64,000 bases of DNA from Streptomyces cadmiisoli (GTDB lineage Bacteria > Actinomycetota > Actinomycetes > Streptomycetales > Streptomycetaceae): positions 2,108,001-2,172,000 of the forward strand of contig NZ_CP030073.1 in NCBI RefSeq assembly GCF_003261055.1. Reading direction: 5' to 3'. A program made the position numbers and the translations under genes. Shown piece by piece: positions 57,034 through 64,000 of this stretch; the first letter of the stretch is position 1, and each line of letters starts with the position of its first letter. The notes below the pieces were generated by a model. That model had not been told where the DNA came from, made no database searches, and was given only the letters and a program-made list of their open reading frames with translations.

Positions 57034-57699
57034 ATGACCAGCGTCGACGAACCGGTACGGCCAGGCGGACGCATCCGTGACGCCGCCCGCACCCAGGCCG
57101 AGATCCTCGACGTCGCCACCCAGGAGTTCGCCCGGGCCGGCTACGACGGCGCCCGGGTCGACGAGATCGCCGCCCGCACCCGCACCACCAAGCGGATGAT
57201 CTACTACTACTTCGGCGGCAAGGAGCAGCTGTTCACGGCCGTCCTGGAGCGGGCCTACGGGGTGATCCGCGAGGCCGAGCAGCAGCTGGACGTCGAGCAC
57301 CTGGACCCGGTCGCCGCGATCCGGCGCCTGGCGGAGGTGACCTTCGACCACCACGAGGCGCACCCGGACTTCATCCGCCTGGTCAGCATCGAGAACATCC
57401 ACGGCGCCGAGCACATCGCCGCCTCCCGGAAGCTGGGCCGGATCGGCTCACCGGCGCTCGACGTGATCCGCCGCATCCTGACCGCGGGACAGGAGTCCGG
57501 CCTGTTCACGGCCGACGTCGACGCCGTCGACCTGCACGCGATGATCAGTTCCTTCTGCTTCTTCCGGGTGTCCAACCGGGCCACCTTCGGCGCCCTGTTC
57601 GGCCGGGACCTGGTCGACCCGGCGCAGCGCGAGCACTACCGGACCATGCTCGGCGACATGGTGATCGCCTATCTCACCGCGGAGCGCTCGAAGGCCTGA
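57034..57699 (+). CDS. TetR-family regulator of the quinate/shikimate genes
   Basis: A 221-residue regulator. The HTH (about residues 16-62) contains ARTQAEILDVATQEF and ARTRTTKRMIYYYFGGKEQLF. The C-terminal part (about 80-215) resembles TetR regulators of aromatic catabolism. It stands between the divergent dehydrogenase-dehydratase pair and the co-directed symporter gene, so it is a likely local regulator of both. A TAGAAT -10 box (56996-57001) lies upstream of its GAAGGA ribosome site. The ligand could be quinate, shikimate or protocatechuate, which is inference. Confidence 0.88.
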   Translation: MTSVDEPVRPGGRIRDAARTQAEILDVATQEFARAGYDGARVDEIAARTRTTKRMIYYYFGGKEQLFTAVLERAYGVIREAEQQLDVEHLDPVAAIRRLAEVTFDHHEAHPDFIRLVSIENIHGAEHIAASRKLGRIGSPALDVIRRILTAGQESGLFTADVDAVDLHAMISSFCFFRVSNRATFGALFGRDLVDPAQREHYRTMLGDMVIAYLTAERSKA

Positions 57700-57719
57700 A
57701 CACGGCGCGGCACACCCCC

Positions 57720-57748
57720 TTGACAGAGCGGAACGGCGGGCGCACCAT
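57720..57748 (+). promoter_or_regulatory. Candidate promoter of the second symporter
   Basis: TTGACA (57720-57725), 17 bp, CACCAT (57743-57748). The predicted start near 57755 falls on the inverted repeat at 57755-57778. Confidence 0.45.
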
Positions 57749-57754
57749 CCCTTG

Positions 57755-57778
57755 CCACTGGGACTAACTATCCAGTGG
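57755..57778. promoter_or_regulatory. Candidate operator at the symporter promoter
   Basis: CCACTGG (57755-57761) and CCAGTGG (57772-57778), perfect 7-bp arms 10 bp apart, at the predicted transcription start. An AT-rich TTAATTA follows at 57780-57786. Confidence 0.5.
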
Positions 57779-57852
57779 GTTAATTAGCCGAAGATCCGGC
57801 CTTCTCCCCTCCGCTCACTCCGCCCGTGCGGAGTTCCCTCGAAGGAGCCGCC

Positions 57853-59193
57853 GTGTCCGTCCCCGCCCCCGCCCCGCCCGGACAGCCGAAGAAGGCCGCG
57901 ACAGCGGCCTGGATCGGCAGCGCCCTGGAGTACTACGACTTCTTCATCTACGGCAGCGCGGCCGCCCTGATCTTCCCCGAGGTGTTCTTCGACGAGTCCG
58001 ACCCGGCGACGGCCACCCTGCTGTCGCTGGCGACGTTCGGGGTGGCGTACGCCGCCCGGCCGGTCGGGGCGCTGTTCCTCGGCCACTTCGGCGACCGGGT
58101 GGGCCGCAAGAAGATCATGGTCTTCACGCTGATGCTGATGGGCGTGTCCACCTTCCTCATCGGCTGTCTGCCCACCCGCGACCAGGTGGGCACCCTCGCG
58201 CCGGTGCTGCTGGTGCTGTGCCGTGTGCTCCAGGGCATCTCGGCCGCCGGTGAGCAGGCCAGCGCCAACTCCATGACGCTCGAACACGCGCCGCCCGGCC
58301 GGCGCGGGTTCTTCACCAGCTTCACCCTCAGCGGTACACAGGGCGGCCAGTTGCTGGCCACGCTCGTCTTCCTGCCGGTCGCCGCGCTCCCCGAGGAGCA
58401 TCTGATGTCCTGGGGCTGGCGTGTGCCGTTCTGGCTGAGCGTCGCGGTCGCCGTGGTGGGCTGGATCATCCGCCGCAAGCTGGAGGAGACCCCGGCGTTC
58501 GAGCAGCAGACCACCACCGAGGGTGTCGTGAAGCTGCCGCTGGCGGTGCTCCTGCGCGAGCACTGGGCGGATGTGCTGCGGGTGGTCGCGGGCGCCCTGA
58601 TCGCCTCGGTCAGCACGATCTTCACGGTCTGGGCGCTGTCGTACGCGACCAGCGACTCCGTCGGCATGAGCCGCTCCTCCATGCTGTGGGTCGGCGCGCT
58701 CGCCAATGTCGTCGCGCTCGCCGCGATCCCGCTGTGGGCCGCCCTGTCGGACCGCGTCGGCCGCCGCCCGGTGTATCTGGCCGGCGCCGTCGGCAGCGCG
58801 ATCACGATGTTCCTCTACCTCTGGGCGATCTCCACCGGCTCCTACCCGCTGATCCTGCTGCTGGGCATCGTCGCCTTCGGTGTCGTCTACAGCGCCGCGA
58901 ACGGCGTGTGGCCCTCCTTCTACGGCGAGATGTTCCCGACCCGGGTGCGCCTGTCCGGGGTGGCGATCGGTACGCAGATCGGTTTCGCGGTCGCCGGGTT
59001 CGCGGTCACCTTCGCCGCGCAGATCGCCGGCCCCGACGGCGACGACTGGTTCGCGGTGGCGCTGTTCACCGCGGCGCTGTGCGTCCCGCCGGTGTTCGCC
59101 GCCCTCTCGGCCCGCGAGACGCACCGGGTGCCGAGCGAGCACCTCGGCGGGCGGGCGCCGCAGGCCGCCCGGTCCGAGAAGGTGACGGCCTGA
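57853..59193 (+). CDS. MFS metabolite:H+ symporter, likely quinate/shikimate uptake
   Basis: A 446-residue, 12-helix MHS-family transporter. Diagnostic motifs are ALEYYDFFIYGSAAALIFP in helix 1, the loop 2-3 signature GHFGDRVGRKK, and the helix-4 motif RVLQGISAAGEQASANSM. It is related to ShiA-type shikimate transporters. A GTG start at 57853 has the ribosome site GAAGGAG (57841-57847). An upstream ATG would place nine extra residues before it. It lies downstream of the TetR gene and close to the dehydrogenase-dehydratase pair, so quinate, shikimate or dehydroshikimate is the probable cargo. Substrate assignment is contextual. Confidence 0.88.
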   Translation: MSVPAPAPPGQPKKAATAAWIGSALEYYDFFIYGSAAALIFPEVFFDESDPATATLLSLATFGVAYAARPVGALFLGHFGDRVGRKKIMVFTLMLMGVSTFLIGCLPTRDQVGTLAPVLLVLCRVLQGISAAGEQASANSMTLEHAPPGRRGFFTSFTLSGTQGGQLLATLVFLPVAALPEEHLMSWGWRVPFWLSVAVAVVGWIIRRKLEETPAFEQQTTTEGVVKLPLAVLLREHWADVLRVVAGALIASVSTIFTVWALSYATSDSVGMSRSSMLWVGALANVVALAAIPLWAALSDRVGRRPVYLAGAVGSAITMFLYLWAISTGSYPLILLLGIVAFGVVYSAANGVWPSFYGEMFPTRVRLSGVAIGTQIGFAVAGFAVTFAAQIAGPDGDDWFAVALFTAALCVPPVFAALSARETHRVPSEHLGGRAPQAARSEKVTA

Positions 59194-59204
59194 CCCGTGC
59201 GCTC

Positions 59205-59240
59205 CGGGTCCCCGGTGGCCGGTCGGCCGCCGGGGACCCG
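59205..59240. terminator. Hairpin between the symporter and the glycan cluster
   Basis: CGGGTCCCCGG (59205-59215) pairs with CCGGGGACCCG (59230-59240), with an inner GGCC/GGCC pair, in the 52-bp convergent gap. Confidence 0.7.
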
Positions 59241-59245
59241 CGGTG

Positions 59246-61432
59246 TCACCGGGCCACCAGCAGCTCCGTCCAGTCGCGGGCCACCCGCTCCAGCGAGAAG
59301 TTCTCCCGTGCCTGCGTACGGGCCAGTCGGCCGGCGGAGAGCCAGTCCTCCTCCCCCAGCCCGGCGATGGCCTCCGCCATCGCCTCCGGGTGCCGGTGGA
59401 TCCACCGCGCGTCGTAGATCTCGTCCGCCCCCGGCCACGGGAGCAGCGAGGGCACGGCGCAGGAGGCCATGCCCTCCGCCGGGGCGAGGTGGAAGCTCTC
59501 GTCGTCGCTGGTGGACAGCACATGCCCGACGCGCCGCAGCCAGCTCGCCACGTCCGCCCCGAACCCGTCGAAGACCACGGCTCCTTCGAGCAGCGGCGAG
59601 GTCTGCATACGGCGCAGGACGGAGTCGTAGTGGGCGCGTTCGTCAGGCTTGTTCCAGATCCACCAGTACTCCCACGGCGGCTTGGACTTGACCCTCAGGT
59701 GCCAGCGGCGGTCCCGGGCCCGCAGGGCCTCCAGCACGTCCAGGCCGAGGTCGAGGCGTTTGCGGCTCGGCGCGATGCCGATCATGCCGAGCCGGAACCG
59801 GGCGCCGGGGGCCTTGGTCCGGTCGAGCTGGTCGGTGTCCACCCAGTTGGGTACCACGGTGACCTTCTCCCGCGGCCAACCGGTGACCTCACGGGTGCGG
59901 CGGGCGTAGTACGGGCTGACGCACACCACCGTGTCGACGGCGTCGATGTCGACGTCGTGCGGCCACGGGGCGTCCAGCTCGAAGCGGTGCAGGCGGATCA
60001 CCAGCCGGCTGCCCGGCCGCTTGTGGCGGCTGTACCAGACGGCCGCCGGACCGCACCATTCGACGATCACCACATCGGCCCAGGCGGCGAGTTCGCGGCT
60101 CTCGGCCGGATCGTGCCGGGCCAGCGCCGGCCAGGCGTCGACCCGTACGTCGAGACCGGGCAGCGCGCGGAAGTGGTCGAGGAGCCGGGTGAGGAACTTC
60201 AGGTCGTGGCCCGCGACGCCGACGCGCAGCGGTCGCGGCCGGGCCGTCACGGCGGCCGGGGCCTGCGGGAAGGCCTGTTCGAGCTGCGTCCGCCACCGCT
60301 GTGTCGCCTGTCCCAGCGTGTAGCGCGCCGCGGCCCGGCGGCAGCGGTCGGCCGCCAGCCGCCGCGCCCCGGGCTCACGCACGGCCAGCGCCACGGTGTC
60401 CACCGCGTCGTCGAGCCCGGCCCGCCCGGGGACGTACAGCGGGTAGTCGGCACCGAGCAGGGCCTCGTGGACGGGCGTGCGGTTGAGCACGACGGGCAGG
60501 CCCAGCGCGCCGAACTCCAGGACCTTGGTGGACAGTTCGAGGCTGGCGTCGAGGACGGGGTCGCGCCAGCCGAGGCCCAGGTCGCAGCCGGCGGCGATCC
60601 GCATGGCCTCCTCGCGCGGCTGCCCGCCGTGGTGCTCGACGCCCGGCGCGCCGCCGTCCAGCGCGCGGGCCATGGCCGGCCGGAACTCCGGCCGGGAGCG
60701 GTCCTCGTGGATCTTGTCGCCGACGGTGTGCAGCTCGGCGCGGATGCCCCGCTCGGCCAGCAGCGACGGCAGCCGTGTCATGGGCAGGGTGTTCCAGCGG
60801 GGCGCGAACTTCCCGGTGTAGACGAGCCGGAACGGATCGTGCGGCCGGTCGCCCTCCGGCACCGGGAAGCCGGGCTCGGGCACGGCGGGCGGGCTGAGCA
60901 CGCACCGGCCGCAGGCCTCGGGCACCCAGGCCTCCAGGAAGCAGCGCAGCTCCTCGGTCTGGCACAGCAGTCGCCGGGCGGCCCGCGCGATGCGTTCGAG
61001 TTCCTCCCCGGCCTCCTCGGTCATCTCGGCCGGGGACTGCGGGATGTCGGTGAGGTAGGCCCAGATCCGCCCGTCGAAGTGCCCGTCGGCGACCACATGG
61101 GTGACCAGCCGCCGCCCGCGCAGCACCAGCAGGTCGCAGGGCGTCTCCTCGTCGAGCCGGACGAGCGCCTGCGCGGCCTGCACCGGCGACAGCGGCCGGT
61201 CGCCCGGCCCGGACAGCAGCCCGTCCTCGTGCGGGCGCACCACCGTGACACCGGGCAGCCCGGACAGCGGGTCGATCAACCGCCCGGTGCGCACCGGGGC
61301 CTTGAGGACGAGCCGGGTCTCGCAGCCCGCGCCGGCCAGCGCCTGGACGGTCGACTGCGCCCAGACGGCGGAGCCGTCGATGATGTTGAGGTCCACGTCG
61401 CCGTAGACGAGCGCCCTCAGCGTGCGGCTCAT
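59246..61432 (-). CDS. Tandem GT4-like glycosyltransferase
   Basis: A 728-residue protein with two glycosyltransferase-B type halves. The first (about residues 1-395) starts LRALVYGDVDLNIIDGSAVWA and contains FRLVYTGKFAPRW and the donor-site LSTKVLEFGALGLPVVL. The second (about 415-728) has VAGHDLKFLTRLLDHF, VVPNWVDTDQL and HLAPAEGMASCAVPSLLPWPG, where the EGM glutamate binds the nucleotide-sugar. The enzyme likely adds two sugars, or has one active and one structural half. Its ATG overlaps the stop of the coiled-coil protein gene (ATGA at 61429-61432). It is the last gene of a leftward glycan cluster. Confidence 0.8.
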   Translation of the reverse strand: MSRTLRALVYGDVDLNIIDGSAVWAQSTVQALAGAGCETRLVLKAPVRTGRLIDPLSGLPGVTVVRPHEDGLLSGPGDRPLSPVQAAQALVRLDEETPCDLLVLRGRRLVTHVVADGHFDGRIWAYLTDIPQSPAEMTEEAGEELERIARAARRLLCQTEELRCFLEAWVPEACGRCVLSPPAVPEPGFPVPEGDRPHDPFRLVYTGKFAPRWNTLPMTRLPSLLAERGIRAELHTVGDKIHEDRSRPEFRPAMARALDGGAPGVEHHGGQPREEAMRIAAGCDLGLGWRDPVLDASLELSTKVLEFGALGLPVVLNRTPVHEALLGADYPLYVPGRAGLDDAVDTVALAVREPGARRLAADRCRRAAARYTLGQATQRWRTQLEQAFPQAPAAVTARPRPLRVGVAGHDLKFLTRLLDHFRALPGLDVRVDAWPALARHDPAESRELAAWADVVIVEWCGPAAVWYSRHKRPGSRLVIRLHRFELDAPWPHDVDIDAVDTVVCVSPYYARRTREVTGWPREKVTVVPNWVDTDQLDRTKAPGARFRLGMIGIAPSRKRLDLGLDVLEALRARDRRWHLRVKSKPPWEYWWIWNKPDERAHYDSVLRRMQTSPLLEGAVVFDGFGADVASWLRRVGHVLSTSDDESFHLAPAEGMASCAVPSLLPWPGADEIYDARWIHRHPEAMAEAIAGLGEEDWLSAGRLARTQARENFSLERVARDWTELLVAR

Positions 61433-63237
61433 GCCGGCTCCTTCCCGTACACGGCGAACAGGCGGTACCCGTGGCGTGCCCACATCCCGGGCGGCACCGC
61501 GCAGGTGTGCAGCGCGCGCCGCACGAGCAGCGGCCGCAGTTCGGGGACGAAGGTGTAGTCGTCGTCGGCCGCGGAGGGGGTGCCCACCACGTCGGCGCCG
61601 GAGTACTCCTGGGCGCACATCAGATCCAGCAGCAGCGTCCTCGGGCGGTCCTCGGCCGGATCGGTCCAGTCCGCGACCCAGGGCGCGAGCGGCTCACCGG
61701 TGCGCACCGTGATCCCGGCGGCGGTGAGTTCGTCGAGGCCGGTGGGGTCGGGCACGACGACCTCGTCGGGCCGGTGGATCTGGCCGAGCACCTGGGCGAC
61801 GAGCCGGGCGACGTCGGCCGGTCCCCGGGGCGCGGCCAGCACCGCGATCCGCCGCAGGTCCAGCGGATCGGGCGCGCCGACCCGGCGGGCCAGCTCCGAC
61901 AGCCGCACCCGTGTGCTGCCGGTGCGGAACACCTCCCGCAGCCGTTCCCTGCCGTCCGCCGCCGGGTCGAGCGCGGCCGGCCGGACACCCGTGTCGGCGT
62001 CCAGGACGGCGTCCCAGGCGAAGTGGGCCAGTCCGGGGGCGGCCGAGAGCGGTCCGTCCCGCCACAGCACGGCCGCGCGCCCCGACGCGCGTGTCTCGGT
62101 GAGCAGTTCGGCGAGCGCGCGGTCGAGGTCGGGGGCGAAACCGGTGCCGGTCAGCGACCAGGGGCCGTCACCGGTGCAGGCGCTGAGCTGGACGACCAGC
62201 GCGTCCGGGTCGGTGCGCCGCACCATCTGGCGGCCGTCGTGCGGCAGCACCCGGCCGACCACGGCGTCCGCCGCGAAGTCCGCCGCGGTGGCGTCGGTGA
62301 GCACGCCGGCGATCACCAGGCGGTCGCGGGGCGCGGGGGCGAAGGCGCGGTGCGCGAGATGCAGGCGGTCGTCCGCGACCGCAGGCGGTTCGGGTGCCCG
62401 CGCCGGGCCGGCCGGGGCGGTGGGCCGCGACCGCACCCGTCCGCGCCACAGTCCGTACAGTTCGCGCGGCAGCCGGGTGGCCCCGCGCCGCGGTGACCGG
62501 GCGGCCCCGACGAGCGCCCGTCCGACGCGCAGCGAGGTGGAGCCCTCCAGCATGGCGACCCTGGCCTGGAGCAGACCGGTCCGCTCGCGGGCGGCGCGCA
62601 GCGCCGAGGCCAGTTGTTCCTTCTCCCGTACGGCGGCGGCCAGGCGGTCGGCGAGGCCCTCGCCCCGGTCGGCGCCCCGGGACTGCTCCGCGTCCTCGGC
62701 CGCGCGTTCCAGGTCCAGGACGTGGGCGCGCAGCGACCGGGAGACCAGGTCGGCCAGGACGTACTCGTCGGCGATCCGCAGCGCGGTGGCGAAGCCGTCG
62801 GAGTCGACGGGGCGGCCGAACCAGTCGTGGGGCGGCAGGAGTTCCTCGGTGCGGACGAACACCGCGCCGGCGTGCAGATGCTGATAGTCGAGCGGAACGG
62901 CCCGCACCACCTGGCAGCGGTGGGTGACCAGGCCGTCCAGGAGCCGGTGATAGGGCAGTTCGGGCCCGGGGTGGCCGAAGGCGACCAGGCCCCGGGCGCC
63001 GGGGCGCATCCGTTCCGGCACGGCGAGGCAGTCCGCCTCGGTGCCGTGCAGGGCGGGGTCCGGGCCGTACGACAGGAGCACCAGCTCGCCGGCCTCGACG
63101 GGACCTCCGTCGTACTGGCGCAGCGTGACGCCGCCGGGCAGGTGCAGATAGGGCTCCAGGTTCAGGCCGCCCTGAGTGGCGTCCACCACGGTGGTGACGC
63201 CGTCCAGATGGGGGTGGAGCAGATCGGTCAGGCGCAT
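61429..63237 (-). CDS. Coiled-coil protein of the glycan cluster, unknown function
   Basis: A 602-residue protein with no recognised catalytic domain. Residues 1 to about 165 form an alpha/beta domain (MRLTDLLHPHLDG, then GELVLLSYGP and RGLVAFGHPGP) resembling a methyltransferase-like or glycan-modifying N-terminal fold. Residues about 172-240 are a coiled coil (ERAAEDAEQSRGADRGEGLA onward), of the kind seen in O-antigen and glycan chain-length or scaffold proteins. The rest (about 300-602) has domains I cannot place. It overlaps the methyltransferase gene by TGATG and the glycosyltransferase gene by ATGA. A scaffold holding the cluster enzymes together is a guess. Confidence 0.6.
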   Translation of the reverse strand: MRLTDLLHPHLDGVTTVVDATQGGLNLEPYLHLPGGVTLRQYDGGPVEAGELVLLSYGPDPALHGTEADCLAVPERMRPGARGLVAFGHPGPELPYHRLLDGLVTHRCQVVRAVPLDYQHLHAGAVFVRTEELLPPHDWFGRPVDSDGFATALRIADEYVLADLVSRSLRAHVLDLERAAEDAEQSRGADRGEGLADRLAAAVREKEQLASALRAARERTGLLQARVAMLEGSTSLRVGRALVGAARSPRRGATRLPRELYGLWRGRVRSRPTAPAGPARAPEPPAVADDRLHLAHRAFAPAPRDRLVIAGVLTDATAADFAADAVVGRVLPHDGRQMVRRTDPDALVVQLSACTGDGPWSLTGTGFAPDLDRALAELLTETRASGRAAVLWRDGPLSAAPGLAHFAWDAVLDADTGVRPAALDPAADGRERLREVFRTGSTRVRLSELARRVGAPDPLDLRRIAVLAAPRGPADVARLVAQVLGQIHRPDEVVVPDPTGLDELTAAGITVRTGEPLAPWVADWTDPAEDRPRTLLLDLMCAQEYSGADVVGTPSAADDDYTFVPELRPLLVRRALHTCAVPPGMWARHGYRLFAVYGKEPA

Positions 63238-63884
63238 CAGCGGCTCCTTGTGAAGACGTGGAAGCCGACCTCGTTCTCGCGGAAGCCGTAGGGGCGGAAT
63301 GCGGTGTGGCGCAGGCCCAGGGGTTCGAGGTGCGCGCGGTACTCGGCGAGGGGCCGGTGCACGATGTAGCCGCCGCGCGGTACGCGGTGGCGGGTGTTCT
63401 CGTCGGTGACGATCAGCTGTCCGGTGATCCGGACGAGGGAGGCGAGGTTGTGCAGGGCCCTCGCCCACTCGGCGTCGTCGAGGACGTGGAAGAGGACGTC
63501 GACGCACAGGACGACGTCGTAGGGCCAGGCGCTGCGCCACTGGTCGAGCGCGGCGACGGCGTAGCGCGGGCCGCCGCCCTCGGCACGCGCGTGCGCGACG
63601 GCTTCTTCGCTGGTGTCGAAGGCGTCGACGCGGTGGCCGCAGCGGGCCAGGCCCCGGGCGAAGTGCCCTTTCCCGCAGCCCGCGTCGAGCACGAACAGCG
63701 GGGCCTCGGGGCCGGACAGGTCGCCGGTCAGGTCGAGCAGCGCGCCGAGCCGCAGGGCGTAGAAGATCTCGTTGCCCGCCCGGTCCAGGCCGATGTGGCC
63801 GCCGGAGGCCAGGTCGTCGTGCTCGCGGTGCCGGGTGTCCCAGTAGGCGCGGGTCCGGTCGGTGTCCGTGGCGGCGTCAGGCAT
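63237..63884 (-). CDS. Class I SAM-dependent methyltransferase
   Basis: A 215-residue methyltransferase. Motif I is FVLDAGCGKGHFARGLA (about residues 64-80), the acidic loop DAFDTSEEAVAHA binds the SAM ribose, and VVLCVDVLFHVLDD is motif IV. It lies in a tightly overlapping cluster with glycan genes, so it likely methylates a sugar of a cell-surface glycan. The target position cannot be read from sequence. The ATG at 63884 lies within the end of the upstream epimerase gene. Confidence 0.85.
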   Translation of the reverse strand: MPDAATDTDRTRAYWDTRHREHDDLASGGHIGLDRAGNEIFYALRLGALLDLTGDLSGPEAPLFVLDAGCGKGHFARGLARCGHRVDAFDTSEEAVAHARAEGGGPRYAVAALDQWRSAWPYDVVLCVDVLFHVLDDAEWARALHNLASLVRITGQLIVTDENTRHRVPRGGYIVHRPLAEYRAHLEPLGLRHTAFRPYGFRENEVGFHVFTRSR

Positions 63885-64000
63885 GGTGGTCCAGCCAGCG
63901 GGTGACGACGTCGGCGATCCTCGGGCCTGCGTGTCCGTCCCACAGCGGCGGGCCCTCGGCGGGCGGCGGCTGGCCGCCCGCCAGCACCTTGCCCAGCGCG
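63877..64000 (-). CDS. Probable UDP-GlcNAc 2-epimerase (WecB type), C-terminal fragment
   Basis: The last 40 codons of a gene that continues past the right edge. The end GPPLWDGHAGPRIADVVTRWL resembles the C-terminus of non-hydrolysing UDP-N-acetylglucosamine 2-epimerases (NPYGDGxAxxRI form), which make UDP-ManNAc. The overlap with the methyltransferase gene is 8 bp. With only the tail visible, the call is tentative. It would fit a cluster making a ManNAc-containing surface polymer. Confidence 0.5.
   Translation of the reverse strand, partial: ALGKVLAGGQPPPAEGPPLWDGHAGPRIADVVTRWLDHHA

Overview
The window is chromosomal DNA of a high-GC actinomycete, almost certainly a Streptomyces. Third codon positions are nearly all G or C, genes overlap in ATGA/TGATG fashion, GTG starts are common, and exported proteins carry Tat or Sec signals. 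From memory, the pca operon, the Sfp-type phosphopantetheinyl transferase and the tkt-tal-zwf-opcA-pgi-gnd cassette recall the S. coelicolor SCO66xx-67xx region. I could not verify this synteny. I saw no rRNA, tRNA, CRISPR array or intact insertion sequence.

Layout. 0-7 kb: the end of a DUF3048 protein, then the protocatechuate branch of the beta-ketoadipate pathway (pcaV divergent from pcaI-pcaJ-[pcaF]-pcaH-pcaG-pcaB-pcaL). The thiolase pcaF is reduced to a 100-residue in-frame chimera. 7-16 kb: a LuxR-type large ATPase lacking its DNA-binding domain, a metabolite/H+ symporter paired with anhydro-MurNAc kinase, a DUF2510 membrane protein, and a TetR regulator divergent from a PAP2 phosphatase and a DMT-like transporter across seven repeats of exactly 16-bp period. 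16-26 kb: exported phospholipase C and a GH87 alpha-1,3-glucanase, an orphan MmyB-type ligand-binding protein divergent from an XRE regulator with a partner HExxH protein, a 102-bp MITE-like element, and PPTase, metallophosphoesterase and ATP-grasp genes.

26.8-42.5 kb: a carbohydrate-use locus. One arm is DeoR regulator, GH4, GH38 alpha-mannosidase and GH29 fucosidase. The divergent arm is a PfkB sugar kinase, an ABC importer without its own ATPase and a GH2 beta-galactosidase. No signal peptides are seen on these glycosidases, so imported oligosaccharides are probably trimmed in the cytoplasm. A secreted GH16-CBM6 glucanase under a perfect LacI-type palindrome and an AraC regulator follow.

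43.7-52.7 kb: a six-gene oxidative and non-oxidative pentose-phosphate operon (tkt, tal, zwf, opcA, pgi, gnd), followed by a histidine phosphatase. 54-59 kb: quinate/shikimate use, comprising a QuiC1/QsuB-type 3-dehydroshikimate dehydratase, a QsuD-type dehydrogenase, a TetR regulator and a second metabolite/H+ symporter. Its product is protocatechuate, the substrate of the pca operon about 50 kb away. 59-64 kb: the end of a glycan gene cluster (tandem glycosyltransferase, coiled-coil protein, methyltransferase, probable UDP-GlcNAc 2-epimerase), which continues past the window.
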